Origin: Rhodospirillales bacterium BBD 1991-14
Lineage (GTDB): Bacteria > Pseudomonadota > Alphaproteobacteria > Kiloniellales > Kiloniellaceae
Reading direction: 5' to 3'
Length of the DNA: 64,000 nucleotides
NCBI GenBank assembly: GCA_001657395.1
Contig: LYSY01000002.1
Span: 310,001 to 374,000, forward strand
The position numbers and the translations under genes were made by a program. Below are positions 9,854 through 18,432 of the stretch, piece by piece. The notes beneath the pieces were generated by a model. The model saw nothing but the letters and a program-made list of their open reading frames with translations, was not told the origin of the DNA and made no database searches. The stretch's first letter is position 1; each line of letters begins with the position of its first letter.

Positions 9854-10108
9854 CTACTCGTCCGAAGGTTTGTCTCGGGCCGTCTTCGTCATCTGCGACC
9901 AGAAGGCTTTCTGCAGCTGCTCCCAGCCCTGGATGCCCGCCGGCAGCCAGGTCTTGATGAGCTGCTCCGGTTCCATGGCTGCCAGGCTCGCCATCATGCG
10001 CTTCTGCATCTCATCCATGACGGCCGTCTGCATTGGCGCGACGTCCGGCAGGCCGAGAAAGGCGCGCGCCTCCTCGGGAGTGCATTCGATGTCGATATGG
10101 ATCTTCAT
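9854..10108 (-). CDS. DUF6489 family small protein
   Basis: Small 84-residue acidic protein of a family common in alphaproteobacteria and of unknown function. It begins MKIHIDIECTPEEARAFLGLPDV and continues with a helical, Met-rich middle and an aromatic IQGWEQLQKAFW segment resembling short phasin-like sequences. No signal peptide or membrane segment is visible. It is transcribed toward mnmE, 68 nt away, and diverges from the DUF255 protein. Confidence 0.75.
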   Translation of the reverse strand: MKIHIDIECTPEEARAFLGLPDVAPMQTAVMDEMQKRMMASLAAMEPEQLIKTWLPAGIQGWEQLQKAFWSQMTKTARDKPSDE

Positions 10109-10452
10109 GGCTGCCCTATCCCTTTTTCCGTTGCCGCTTACGGCGCCCGATGCCGCAAACCCGATTCCGGGCCCGGGCCCGAGGTTCTCGGCGGCGCAGT
10201 CTTTTGCCCGGACATTGTGGTCCGGACACTATGGCCCGAGCACTATGGCCCGAACACTATGCCGGGGCGCCTCTCCCGAAACAGATTTTCCCTATATATT
10301 TCATGGTTGAGCCGAGGGGCCTTTGCCACCCATATAGAGGTCAGTGTTCGCACCCGGCAAGTGGGGAGAGCGCCGGCTTCGGCGTCTTTGGTCCCCCGGT
10401 CCGCTGCTCGTCCGCCGCCCCTCCGCCCCGTTTAGCGCAGAAGGACCCCGCC
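10109..10452. other. 344-bp divergent intergenic region
   Basis: The gap between the DUF6489 gene and the DUF255 protein holds four imperfect 14-bp tandem repeats (10211-10266) and a CCTATATATTTC stretch near 10291-10302 that may be a -10-like element for the rightward gene. No open frame in it resembles a protein family. A ribosome site AGAAGGA at 10438-10444 belongs to the next gene. Confidence 0.5.
10211..10266. repeat. Four tandem 14-bp repeats
   Basis: Units start at 10211, 10225, 10239 and 10253. The second reads GGACACTATGGCCC, the third GAGCACTATGGCCC, and the outer two are degenerate. The core CACTATG is kept in the last three. They could be binding sites for a regulator of either divergent gene, or a simple slippage product. 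Confidence 0.85.
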
Positions 10453-12573
10453 TTGACCGAACCACTCCCCTCCAAAGATCAGGACGGCGCAAGCCAGGCG
10501 GACGACAGCGATCTGAACAACCGCAGTCTGACCAACCGTCTGGGCGAGGAGACCAGTCCCTATCTGCTGCAGCACCACGACAACCCCGTGGCCTGGCAGG
10601 CCTGGGGCGACGAGGCCTTTGAGGCGGCCCGGAAGAGCGGCAAGCCGGTCCTGCTTTCGGTCGGCTACGCGGCCTGCCACTGGTGCCATGTCATGGCGCA
10701 CGAATGCTTCGAGGATCCGGAGATCGCGGCGCTGATGAACCGGCTCTTCGTCAACATCAAGGTCGACCGCGAGGAACGGCCGGACGTAGACACCATCTAT
10801 CAGACCGCGCTGGCGCTCCTCGGCGAACAGGGGGGCTGGCCGCTGACCATGTTCCTCACGGCAGAGGGCGAACCCTTCTGGGGCGGCACCTACTTCCCGC
10901 CGACGCCGCGTTTCGGCCGTCCCGGCTTTCCCCAGGTGCTGCAGGGCATTGCGGAGGTCTACGCCACCGACAGCGCCCGGGTCGAAAACAACACCAAGGC
11001 CCTGAAGGACGCGCTCGCCCGGCTGTCGGAAAACCAGTCCGGTCCCGGCGTCGCCCTGGCGACGATCGATCAGATCGCCGAGCACCTGGCCGGGGAGTTC
11101 GATCCGGAGCTGGGCGGCATCCGCGGCGCGCCGAAGTTTCCGCAGCCCGCGATCATGAAGCTGCTGTGGCGGGCCTGGAAGCGTGGCGGCGAGAAGTCCC
11201 TGTTCCAGGCCTGCGACACCACCCTCACCCAGATGAGCCAGGGCGGCATCTACGACCACCTTGGCGGCGGCTTCGCCCGCTACTCCGTGGATGCGCGCTG
11301 GCTGGTGCCGCACTTCGAGAAGATGCTCTACGACAACGCCCAGCTCCTGGAGATCCTGACCTGGGCCTGGCAGGACACCGGCAATCCGCTTTACGAGCAG
11401 CGCATCCGCGAGACCGTCGCCTGGACGCTCAGGGAGATGATCGCCGATGCGGACGGCAGCGGGCAGTCCCCCAGCGGTGCCTTCGCCGCCACGCTCGACG
11501 CCGACAGCGAGGGCGAGGAAGGCAAGTTCTACGTCTGGCAGGAAGCCGAGGTCGACGAGGTGCTGGGCGCCGAGGCCGCCCTCTTCAAGGCCCACTACGA
11601 CGTCGGGCGCTACGGCAACTGGGAAGGCAAGACCATCCTCAACCGCTCCGCCGCGCCGGAACTGGCCGATGCCGACACCGAAGCCCGCCTGGCGACGGCG
11701 CGGGACAAGCTGCTGGCGCGCCGCGGCGGGCGCATCCGGCCAGGCTGGGACGACAAGGTGCTGGCCGACTGGAACGGCCTGATGATCGCCGCCCTCGCCG
11801 AACTCGGACCGCTGTTCGGCGAAGCGGACTGGCTGGCCGCCGCCGAAGAGGCCTTCGCTTTCGTGTGCCGCGAGATGCTGCGCGACGGGCGCCTCTATCA
11901 CAGTTGGCGCCACGGCCGCCTGAAGCATCCCGCCACCCTGGACGACTATGCCAACATGGCCACGGCCGCCGTGGCGCTGTTCGAGGCGACGGCCAAGCGG
12001 CCCTATCTGGATCAGGCGGAAGCCTGGGTCGATGTGCTCGACCGGCACTACTGGGACCCGGCCGCCGGCGGTTACTTCCTCACTGCCGACGATACGCCCG
12101 GCCTGATCGTGCGCACCAAGAACGCCCACGACAACGCGGTGCCATCCGGCAACGGCACGATCCTCGGCGTGCTCGCCAGGCTCTTCTACCTCACCGGCAA
12201 GGACGCCTACCGCACACGGGCCGATGCGCTTGTCGGGGCCTTCGCCGGAGAGGTGAACCGCAACTTCTTTCCGCTGGCGACGCTGCTGAGCGGCGTGGAG
12301 CTTCTCGGTTCCGCCACCCAGATCGTCATCATCGGCGAGCGCGCCGCCGAAGACACCCAGGCGCTGCTTGCCGCCGTCCGTGAGTGCTGCGCACCGAACC
12401 GGATCCTCATGACCTTGGAGCCCGGTGCGGCACTGCCCGACAGCCACCCCGCCTTCGGCAAGACCCAGAGCGGCAGCCGCGCGACGGCCTTCGTCTGCCA
12501 CGGGCCGACCTGTTCCCTGCCGATCACAGAGGCCGAGGGCCTGGCGCGCGCCCTGGGCGGGACGCCTGCGTGA
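10453..12573 (+). CDS. DUF255 thioredoxin-domain protein (YyaL/SSP411 family)
   Basis: Large protein (706 residues) with an N-terminal thioredoxin-like domain fused to a six-hairpin glycosidase-like alpha/alpha toroid, as in YyaL and SSP411. The family function is not established. Diagnostic sequences are [14 protein letters not shown] (about residues 28-41), a CHWC redox pair at 75-78 followed by MAHECFED, the [10 protein letters not shown] segment and [13 protein letters not shown]. No ATG exists between the upstream stop and the conserved core. The TTG at 10453, 8 nt after AGAAGGA, is the best start. The stop overlaps the next gene's ATG by 1 nt. Confidence 0.88.
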   Translation: MTEPLPSKDQDGASQADDSDLNNRSLTNRLGEETSPYLLQHHDNPVAWQAWGDEAFEAARKSGKPVLLSVGYAACHWCHVMAHECFEDPEIAALMNRLFVNIKVDREERPDVDTIYQTALALLGEQGGWPLTMFLTAEGEPFWGGTYFPPTPRFGRPGFPQVLQGIAEVYATDSARVENNTKALKDALARLSENQSGPGVALATIDQIAEHLAGEFDPELGGIRGAPKFPQPAIMKLLWRAWKRGGEKSLFQACDTTLTQMSQGGIYDHLGGGFARYSVDARWLVPHFEKMLYDNAQLLEILTWAWQDTGNPLYEQRIRETVAWTLREMIADADGSGQSPSGAFAATLDADSEGEEGKFYVWQEAEVDEVLGAEAALFKAHYDVGRYGNWEGKTILNRSAAPELADADTEARLATARDKLLARRGGRIRPGWDDKVLADWNGLMIAALAELGPLFGEADWLAAAEEAFAFVCREMLRDGRLYHSWRHGRLKHPATLDDYANMATAAVALFEATAKRPYLDQAEAWVDVLDRHYWDPAAGGYFLTADDTPGLIVRTKNAHDNAVPSGNGTILGVLARLFYLTGKDAYRTRADALVGAFAGEVNRNFFPLATLLSGVELLGSATQIVIIGERAAEDTQALLAAVRECCAPNRILMTLEPGAALPDSHPAFGKTQSGSRATAFVCHGPTCSLPITEAEGLARALGGTPA

Positions 12574-13061
12574 TGACCCGCCGGCACCGCGGCCTCGACA
12601 CGCCCACCGGCCCGCTGCGCGTGACCGAGGAAGACGGCACCATCGTGCAGGTGACCTGGACCGCCAAGCGCGCCAGCGGGGCGGATGATGCATCGGCGCT
12701 GCTCGATGCCGCCGCAGCCCAGATCGAAGCCTACTTCGCCGGCGCGCTGCGCGTCTTCGATCTGCCGCTGAAACCCAGCGGCAGTGTGTTTCAGCGGGCG
12801 GTCTGGGAGGAGATGCTGCGCATCCCCTATGGCGAGACGCGCTCCTACGGCGATCTGGCCGCGGCGACCGGCGGCGTCGCGCGCGCCGTGGGCGGCGCCT
12901 GCGGTGCCAACCCCATTCCCATCCTCATCCCCTGTCACCGGGTGCTGGCGGCCGACCGGGCGCTCGGCGGTTTCTCCGGCGGCCGCGGCGGCGAGACCAA
13001 AGCCGAACTCCTCACCCTCGAGGGCGCCTGGCCGATCCAGCACAGCCTGCTTTTTTCGTAG
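12573..13061 (+). CDS. ogt: Methylated-DNA--protein-cysteine S-methyltransferase
   Basis: Suicide repair protein that removes methyl groups from O6-methylguanine. The 162-residue product has the active-site IPCHRV (Cys at residue 121), the helix-turn-helix FQRAVWEEMLRIPYGETRSY and the downstream GGFSGG loop. There is no Ada-type regulatory domain, so it is the Ogt/single-domain form. The start ATG overlaps the preceding stop (TGATG), suggesting translational coupling with the DUF255 gene. Confidence 0.93.
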   Translation: MTRRHRGLDTPTGPLRVTEEDGTIVQVTWTAKRASGADDASALLDAAAAQIEAYFAGALRVFDLPLKPSGSVFQRAVWEEMLRIPYGETRSYGDLAAATGGVARAVGGACGANPIPILIPCHRVLAADRALGGFSGGRGGETKAELLTLEGAWPIQHSLLFS

Positions 13062-13162
13062 GACCGCAATCTCCCGCGCAGGCGTGGTGACAGGCGTCGC
13101 CGCCGGGGGATAAGCTCTGCTCAAAATCAAAGTCTGATGCATCACTTCAAGGGGGACATCCC

Positions 13163-13855
13163 ATGGCGGAAGTAAACATCGAAGGCAAGGACGGTACCTT
13201 CATGGTCTATGTCGCGATTCCGGAGGTCACGCCGGCGCCGGGAATCGTCGTCGCTCAGGAGATCTTCGGCGTCAATCAGGTGATGCGCGAGACCTGCGAC
13301 TGGCTGGCAGACCAGGGTTTCGTCGCCGCCTGCCCCGATCTTTTCTGGCGCATCGAACCCGGCATTCAGCTCACCGACCAGAGCCAGGCGGAGTGGGACC
13401 GCGCCTTCGAGCTCTTCGGGCTTTTCGATGTCGACAAGGGTATCGAGGACCTGAAGACGACCCTGGGCATGTTGAATGCGCACATGGTCTCCAACGGGAA
13501 GTCCGGCACCCTGGGCTACTGCCTGGGCGGCAAGCTGGCCTATCTCATGGCCACACGCTCCGACGCCGATGCCAACGTCGGCTACTACGGCGTCGGCCTG
13601 GGCGACCTCCTGGGCGAAGCCGGCAGCATCAGCCATCCCCTGATGCTTCACATCGCCGAGAAGGACCAGTTCTCCTCCGCCGAGGAGATCGCGAAGGTGC
13701 AGGAGGGCCTTGCCGGAAACGACCAGGTGACGGTGCATCTCTACGAGGGCCAGGACCACGCTTTCGCCCGCAAAGGCGGCGCGCACTACGATGGCGCATC
13801 GGCCGAGCTGGCCAACCAGCGCACCATCGACTTCTTCAAGACGGCCCTGGCCTAG
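13163..13855 (+). CDS. Dienelactone hydrolase family protein
   Basis: Cytoplasmic alpha/beta hydrolase of the dienelactone hydrolase family (carboxymethylenebutenolidase-like). The 230-residue product keeps the catalytic set: Glu33 in QEIFGVN, Cys120 in GYCLGG, Asp168 in AEKDQF and His199 in DHAF. The natural substrate cannot be told. No aromatic catabolism genes are next to it, so a general hydrolase role is as likely as a chlorocatechol pathway. It precedes a quinone oxidoreductase by 27 nt, probably in one transcript. Confidence 0.9.
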   Translation: MAEVNIEGKDGTFMVYVAIPEVTPAPGIVVAQEIFGVNQVMRETCDWLADQGFVAACPDLFWRIEPGIQLTDQSQAEWDRAFELFGLFDVDKGIEDLKTTLGMLNAHMVSNGKSGTLGYCLGGKLAYLMATRSDADANVGYYGVGLGDLLGEAGSISHPLMLHIAEKDQFSSAEEIAKVQEGLAGNDQVTVHLYEGQDHAFARKGGAHYDGASAELANQRTIDFFKTALA

Positions 13856-13882
13856 AAGAGCACAGCAAGGGAGAGCGAAGCC

Positions 13883-14860
13883 ATGACCAAAGCCGTCCGC
13901 ATTCATAAACCCGGCGGGCCCGAGGCCCTGGTCTACGAGGACGTCGAGGTGCCCGCACCCGGCGCCGGCGAGGTCCTGATCGAACAGACGGCCTGCGGCC
14001 TGAACTACATCGACGTCTATCACCGCAACGGTCTCTATCCCCTGGCCGCCCTGCCGGCTGTCATCGGCATGGAGGGGGCGGGTACCGTTGCCGCGGTGGG
14101 CGACGGCGTCACCGCCTTTCAGCCCGGCGACCGTGTCGCCTATGCCGACGCCCCGCCGGGCGCCTATGCCGAAGCGCGGCTCATGCCCTGGCACCGGCTC
14201 GTGAAGCTGCCCGATGCAATCAGCGACCAGCAGGCCGCGGCCATGATGCTGCAGGGCATGACGGTGGAGTACCTGATCCGCCGCACCTATGCGGTGCAGC
14301 CCGGCGACACCGTGCTGTTGCACGCCGCCGCCGGCGGCGTCGGCCTCATCGCCTGCCAATGGCTGAACCATCTGGGCGCCACCGTCATCGGCACCGTGGG
14401 CTCGGAGGAGAAGGCGGCGCTCGCCAAGACGCACGGCTGCCACCACACCATCAACTACCGCGAAGAGGATTTCACCGCACGGGTGCGTGAACTGACCGAG
14501 GGCGCCGGCGTGCCGGTGGTCTACGATTCCATCGGCAAGGACACTTTCGAGGGCTCGCTCGATTGCCTGCGTCCGCGCGGCCTGATGGTGACCTTCGGCA
14601 ACGCCTCCGGCCCGGTGCCGCCCTTCAACCCGGCCGTCCTCGGCCAGAAGGGCTCGCTCTATCTCACCCGGCCCAGCCTGATGGCCTACAACGCCCAGCG
14701 CGAAGAGCTGGAGGCCTCCGCCGCCGCGCTTTTCGCGGTGGTGACGTCGGGCAAAGTGAAGATCGCGGTGAACCAGACCTACCCCTTGAGCGAAACCGCC
14801 CAGGCCCACAGCGATCTGGAAGCCCGCAAGACCACCGGCTCGACGGTGCTGTTGCCGTAG
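13883..14860 (+). CDS. NADPH:quinone oxidoreductase (zeta-crystallin type)
   Basis: Medium-chain dehydrogenase/reductase of the zinc-free quinone oxidoreductase class that reduces quinones with NADPH. The 325-residue product has an N-terminal GroES-like domain (CGLNYIDVYHRNGLYP), a Rossmann segment HAAAGGVGLIACQ, and the family PLSETAQAHSDLEAR near the C-terminus. No zinc-binding Cys cluster is present. It follows the dienelactone hydrolase and converges with the sigma-54 activator gene. Confidence 0.92.
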   Translation: MTKAVRIHKPGGPEALVYEDVEVPAPGAGEVLIEQTACGLNYIDVYHRNGLYPLAALPAVIGMEGAGTVAAVGDGVTAFQPGDRVAYADAPPGAYAEARLMPWHRLVKLPDAISDQQAAAMMLQGMTVEYLIRRTYAVQPGDTVLLHAAAGGVGLIACQWLNHLGATVIGTVGSEEKAALAKTHGCHHTINYREEDFTARVRELTEGAGVPVVYDSIGKDTFEGSLDCLRPRGLMVTFGNASGPVPPFNPAVLGQKGSLYLTRPSLMAYNAQREELEASAAALFAVVTSGKVKIAVNQTYPLSETAQAHSDLEARKTTGSTVLLP

Positions 14861-14902
14861 AGAAGACATCGCTCGACGGCGCAGGAATGAACGGCCGCCG
14901 GC

Positions 14903-16158
14903 TTACGTTCCCTTCGCATCCCTTAGACCCGCAGCCTTCAGGCGCGCGGCCAGGGTCGTCGGCTTGATGCCGAGCAGGGCTGCAGCACCGTCCGGGCCGT
15001 AGATCCTGCCGCTGCAGCGTGCGAGCGCGGCCATCATGTTGTCGCGGGTGCGGCGTTGCATCTCCTCCTCCGTGACGACCTCCGCGGACCTTTCCGAAGG
15101 CTCTGCGCAGGGCAAAGGCTGCGCATCGGGGCTGATCGCAAGACGGAGCGGACCGCCCGCTCGATGATGTTCTGCAGCTCGCGAACGTTGCCGGGCCAAT
15201 CGTAGCGCTCGAGCTGGCGGAGGTTGTCCGGTGTCAGGCGCGCCGGTGGCAGATTCAGTCGGGCGCAGGCGCGCTCCAGGAACAGTGCCGCCAGCAGGGC
15301 AATGTCGTCCTTGCGGTGCCGCAGCGGAGCGACTTCGATAGGAAAGACGTTGAGGCGATAGTAGAGGTCCGGGCGGAAGCGCTGCGCCTCCATCTCCCGC
15401 GCGAGGTCGCGGTTGGTGGCGGCGATGATGCGGACGTCGATGCGGCGGGTGCGGTTCTCGCCGACCCGCTCGAACTCGCCCTCCTGCAGCGCGCGCAGCA
15501 GCTTGCTCTGCAGTGCCTGGGGAATCTCCGACACCTCGTCAAGGAACAGCGTGCCGCCGTCGGCCAGTTCGAAGCGGCCCATGCGATCTTGTGACGCGCC
15601 GGTGAAGGCGCCCTTTCGGTGGCCGAAGAACTCGCTTTCGAAGAGCTCGCGCGGGACCGACGCGCAATTGACGCTGACCATGGGCCGGTCCTTGCGCGGG
15701 CTGTCCGCGTGAATGGCGCGGGCGACCAGTTCCTTGCCGGTTCCCGACTCGCCGACGATCAGAACGCCGGCGTCGGTCGGCGCCACCACCGCGATCTGTT
15801 CGCGCACCTTGCGGAGCGCCAGGCTCCTGCCCACCATGGGGCCGAGTGCCTTGGCGGTTTCCACTTCCTCCTGGAGATAGGCGATCTGCCGTTCGGCCCT
15901 CCGGCGTTCTTCCAATTCTTCATGCAATGCGTCCTTCGTCCGCCGGACCTCTTCGATCGAGCGACGCGCCGTGGCGAGCACGAAGTTCGTCAGCATCTGC
16001 AGCTTTTCGGCGGTGTCGTCATCGCTGTCGATCTTGACAAGGAGATCGAAGCGGCCGCCGACGGTCAGGCAGAGCTGATCGGCAATCTGCTCGATGAGGC
16101 TGCGCAACTCCGTCTCGCTGGAAACCCGGGTGGTTGAAGCCTGGGTGTTCGCTGTCAT
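14903..16158 (-). pseudogene. Sigma-54-dependent activator, reading frame broken before its DNA-binding domain
   Basis: Bacterial enhancer-binding protein gene. The frame from ATG 16158 encodes an N-terminal linker and coiled coil (residues 1-108, no GAF or receiver domain) and an AAA+ domain with Walker A GESGTGKE (136-143), the sigma-54-contacting GAFTGA loop (183-188), [10 protein letters not shown] and [10 protein letters not shown] (321-330). Just after IIERA, near 15150-15159, the frame is lost and ends at 15034. The missing Fis-type helix-turn-helix (DGAAALLGIKPTTLAARLKAAGL) continues in another frame to 14903. The expected 4-5 residues at the joint are also missing, consistent with a small deletion or an assembly error. 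It lies 16 nt after the H-NOX-like gene. Confidence 0.85.
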
Positions 16159-16174
16159 GAGCCCGCTCCTCCCT

Positions 16175-16729
16175 TCACAATGTCCAGCGGATGTGGAATT
16201 CGCATTCGGGATCCCCCCGGTGCAGACACTGCGTTTCCTCGACGCCGGCCGCATCGCCGTAGTGGTCGATCACCCGCTGCGCCAGCGCGCGGTAAAGACG
16301 ACAAAGGCGGTTGGGCGAGCGGTAGTGCACGATCAGTTCCCGCTCCCGCTTCTCGATACGGAACTTCTGTGCGACCGCCCGGCTGGCCTCGGGATCGGCC
16401 AGGCCCGCGGCGAAGCCGTCGTGTATTTCGGGGTGACACTCCAGCAGCGCACGCGCATCGGCGCACATCGCGTACCAGGTGGGAAAGCGCTTCTGGGTGT
16501 CCTCGAGAAAGGCCGCCGCCCAGAGGTCGCAGATCTCCTCCGGACCCCGGTCGAGTACCTCGCCGGCCGCGGCCAGCACGCGCTGGCACTCGGTGTCGCT
16601 GTAGATTTCACTCATCCGGTAGCTGCGGTCGGCGGGCACGCCGGCCCGGCGCTTCACCTCGCCGACGGCGGCCGCTCCACCTGCAGCTTCGATTGCCTGC
16701 AGAAGCGGCCGGAAGGGATATCCCAGCAT
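16175..16729 (-). CDS. H-NOX-like heme NO-binding domain protein
   Basis: Probable heme-based nitric oxide (or oxygen) sensor of 184 residues, the usual size of a stand-alone H-NOX domain. The pattern fits bacterial H-NOX proteins: an N-terminal helical part, a proximal-His region [12 protein letters not shown] (His99 or His103), an YRSPNRLC segment (136-143) at the place of the heme-propionate YxSxR motif, and a C-terminal C-x7-C (CLHRGDPEC, Cys168 and Cys176). The third residue of YxSxR is Asn instead of Arg, with Arg one place later. The start ATG at 16729 has AAGGAG 9 nt upstream. A V4R-type ligand domain is the main alternative. It lies directly upstream of the sigma-54 activator. Confidence 0.7.
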   Translation of the reverse strand: MLGYPFRPLLQAIEAAGGAAAVGEVKRRAGVPADRSYRMSEIYSDTECQRVLAAAGEVLDRGPEEICDLWAAAFLEDTQKRFPTWYAMCADARALLECHPEIHDGFAAGLADPEASRAVAQKFRIEKRERELIVHYRSPNRLCRLYRALAQRVIDHYGDAAGVEETQCLHRGDPECEFHIRWTL

Positions 16730-16777
16730 GGCGGGGATCTCCTTTCGGTCTGAGCCTGCGGCGAAGGCCGGACGCGG

Positions 16778-16793
16778 CGCCAGCAGTCTACCA
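16778..16793 (-). promoter_or_regulatory. Weak sigma-54-like -24/-12 sequence before the H-NOX-like gene
   Basis: On the minus strand TGGTAGACTGCTGGCG has the GG-N10-GC spacing of a sigma-54 promoter but differs from consensus at four core positions. It lies 49 nt before the start codon. The call is tentative. Confidence 0.25.
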
Positions 16794-16805
16794 CAAACCC
16801 CAGGA

Positions 16806-16826
16806 TCTTGCGGCAGCACCGCAAGA
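16806..16826. promoter_or_regulatory. Inverted repeat, candidate activator (enhancer) site
   Basis: Perfect 8-bp arms TCTTGCGG / CCGCAAGA flank a 5-nt spacer, in the divergent region between the H-NOX-like gene and the globin. It is 83-103 bp upstream of the sigma-54 promoter at 16909, the distance expected for an enhancer-binding protein. A partial ACCGCAA half-site follows at about 16836-16842. Confidence 0.55.
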
Positions 16827-16908
16827 ACGCGTGAAACCGCAAAATGTTGGGATGTTCCGCCGCGCCAAAAGGGCCGGTGAATCAGAGCGTCGCGGGAGCG
16901 GCGCCGGG

Positions 16909-16924
16909 TGGTACGGATCCTGCT
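16909..16924 (+). promoter_or_regulatory. Sigma-54 (-24/-12) promoter of the globin gene
   Basis: TGGTACGGATCCTGCT matches the TGGCACG-N4-TTGCW consensus with two transitions and has exact GG-N10-GC spacing. It lies 77 nt before the globin ATG, giving a leader of about 65 nt. Its pairing with a divergent sigma-54 activator gene makes the call more than a chance match. Confidence 0.65.
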
Positions 16925-17000
16925 CTGGTCTCCCGGCAAGCCGGAGACGGCGCCGCTGCGGCGTCCCGGCGTTTCCGATCTGCAAAAGGAGACCCCGTCC

Positions 17001-17411
17001 ATGACCGAAGAAGAACGCGATCTCGTCCAGGAGAGCTGGGCGAAGCTGCAGCCGATCTCCAGCCAGGCCGCCGCCCTGTTCTACGGCCGGCTGTTCATTC
17101 TGGCCCCTGGCCTGAAGTCCCTGTTCAAAGGCGACATGACCGCACAGGGCGAACGCCTCATGCGCATGATCGACACGGCGGTCGGCGGACTGGAGAACCT
17201 GGACGAACTTGTCCCCGCCCTGGAAGCGCTCGGCGAACGCCATGCCGGGTACGGCGTCACCGACGGAGACTACGACACAGTCGCCGAAGCCTTGCTGTGG
17301 ACCCTGGAACACGGCCTGGGGGAGGCCTTCACGGACGAGGTGAAGGCCGCCTGGGTTACCGCTTACAGCGTTCTCGCCGACACCATGAAGCGCGCCGCGG
17401 CGGTGGCATAG
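17001..17411 (+). CDS. Single-domain globin (flavohemoglobin-type heme domain)
   Basis: 136-residue bacterial hemoglobin resembling the heme domain of flavohemoglobins, whose usual role is NO dioxygenation or O2 delivery. Visible markers are FYGRLF with the B10 Tyr at residue 28, a distal-side Gln49 in TAQGERLM, the proximal His81 in LGERHAGYGV, and the C-terminal AW...Y helix. There is no reductase domain, so an external reductase would be needed. The start at 17001 follows AAGGAG by 9 nt. It is divergent from the H-NOX-like/sigma-54 activator pair and has its own sigma-54-like promoter, which suggests NO-induced expression. Confidence 0.92.
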   Translation: MTEEERDLVQESWAKLQPISSQAAALFYGRLFILAPGLKSLFKGDMTAQGERLMRMIDTAVGGLENLDELVPALEALGERHAGYGVTDGDYDTVAEALLWTLEHGLGEAFTDEVKAAWVTAYSVLADTMKRAAAVA

Positions 17412-17468
17412 GGAAGCGCCGGTCGCAATCGACGAACGCGTCCTCCGCTTGTCGGACCGCAGATCGTC

Positions 17469-17798
17469 TCAATGCACCGTGGCGTTCGAGAAGACGTTGA
17501 TGATGACGACACCGCCCAGGATGAGGGCGATGCCCAGGATGGCCGGCGCATCGAGGCCCTGCCGAAACACCACCACGCCGATCAGCGAGATGATGACGAT
17601 GCCGACCCCGGCCCAGATCGCATAAGCGATACCCAGGGGAATCGCCCGCAATGCCAGGGACAGGAAGAACAACGCGACACCGAAACTGACGACGGAGAAG
17701 GCACCCAGGCCGACGCGCGAAAAGCCGTCGGACTGCTTCAGCACGCTGGTGCCGATCACTTCGGCGACGATGGCAAGAGTCAGGTAGATCCAGTGCAT
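17469..17798 (-). CDS. SMR-family multidrug efflux protein (QacE/EmrE-like)
   Basis: Small proton-coupled drug antiporter of 109 residues with four predicted transmembrane helices. The essential membrane Glu is residue 13 (IVAEVIGT), and the helix-2/3 YAIWAGVGIV motif is typical of the Qac/EmrE branch rather than the guanidinium exporters. It is downstream of the TetR gene by 8 nt, so the regulator and pump form one operon, and the pump is the probable regulated target. Confidence 0.93.
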   Translation of the reverse strand: MHWIYLTLAIVAEVIGTSVLKQSDGFSRVGLGAFSVVSFGVALFFLSLALRAIPLGIAYAIWAGVGIVIISLIGVVVFRQGLDAPAILGIALILGGVVIINVFSNATVH

Positions 17799-17806
17799 GG
17801 CTGTTC

Positions 17807-18394
17807 CTATTCCCAGCTTTCCAGAAGCTTCAGCATGGCCCGGGAGACGTCGTCGATCATCGCGTCAACGCGCCCGGCTTCGGTGTTCCCATCGGCGGTC
17901 TGCAACTGCAGTGCGGCGCCGTCGATCAGGGCGATCAGAACCCGCGCGAGTCCGGCACAGCGCGCCGCGTCCAGGTGCGGTGCCATGACGGCGACAAGCC
18001 GTCCTGTGTCGCTGCGGAGATCGCCATAGCCCTCGGCCTTCAGCCGGGCGTAGCGCGGATCGTCCAGCGCCAGAAACTCGGCAATGGCATAGAAGCGGCC
18101 CGCCGGACCCGCGTAGTAGCGCAGCAGGGCCTCCACGGCCTCGCGGATGCAGCCTTCGGGCGCTTTCGGATCCCAGGCAATCTCGCGGAGAAACGCCGCG
18201 GCCCGCTCCGTCTCCTGGACGATCACCGCCGCGATCAGGCTGTCCTTGGTGGGAAAGTAGTATTGCAGATTGCCCAGCGAGATCCCCAGCGCCTGCGCGA
18301 TCCTCCGCAGCGAGACCCGGCTGTATCCGACATCGAGCAGGGCCCGCCGTGCCTCCGCCAGAATCGCTGCGCGCCGCGCTTCGCCCTTGAGCAT
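17807..18394 (-). CDS. TetR-family transcriptional repressor
   Basis: Ligand-responsive repressor, 195 residues, with an N-terminal helix-turn-helix (LRRIAQALGISLGNLQYYFPTKDSLI, about residues 29-54) and a helical ligand domain of C-terminal BetI/YjdC type. It lies 8 nt upstream of the SMR pump. A 17-bp palindrome fills the spacer of its likely promoter, so autorepression and joint control of the pump are expected. The start codon lies in a 14-bp tandem repeat. Confidence 0.92.
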   Translation of the reverse strand: MLKGEARRAAILAEARRALLDVGYSRVSLRRIAQALGISLGNLQYYFPTKDSLIAAVIVQETERAAAFLREIAWDPKAPEGCIREAVEALLRYYAGPAGRFYAIAEFLALDDPRYARLKAEGYGDLRSDTGRLVAVMAPHLDAARCAGLARVLIALIDGAALQLQTADGNTEAGRVDAMIDDVSRAMLKLLESWE

Positions 18395-18432
18395 CAGTCG
18401 TTGAGCATCAGTCGTTGGGCATCAGTCGTTGG
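18391..18432. repeat. Three tandem 14-bp repeats at the tetR start
   Basis: Units at 18391, 18405 and 18419 read GCATCAGTCGTTG plus A or G; a degenerate fourth follows at 18433. On the minus strand each copy makes ATG, three codons and TGA, overlapping the next ATG as TGATG. The last ATG is the TetR start. Confidence 0.9.

Noticed and set aside
10211-10266. CRISPR array
   Set aside because: Repeats are 14 bp, directly adjacent and without spacers; the same holds for the repeats at 18391.
10432-12693. 753-residue open frame on the minus strand
   Set aside because: Antisense shadow of the DUF255 protein, which has the motifs and ribosome site.
16778-16793. Confident sigma-54 promoter for the H-NOX-like gene
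   Set aside because: Only the GG/GC spacing fits; four core bases differ, so it is listed as weak.
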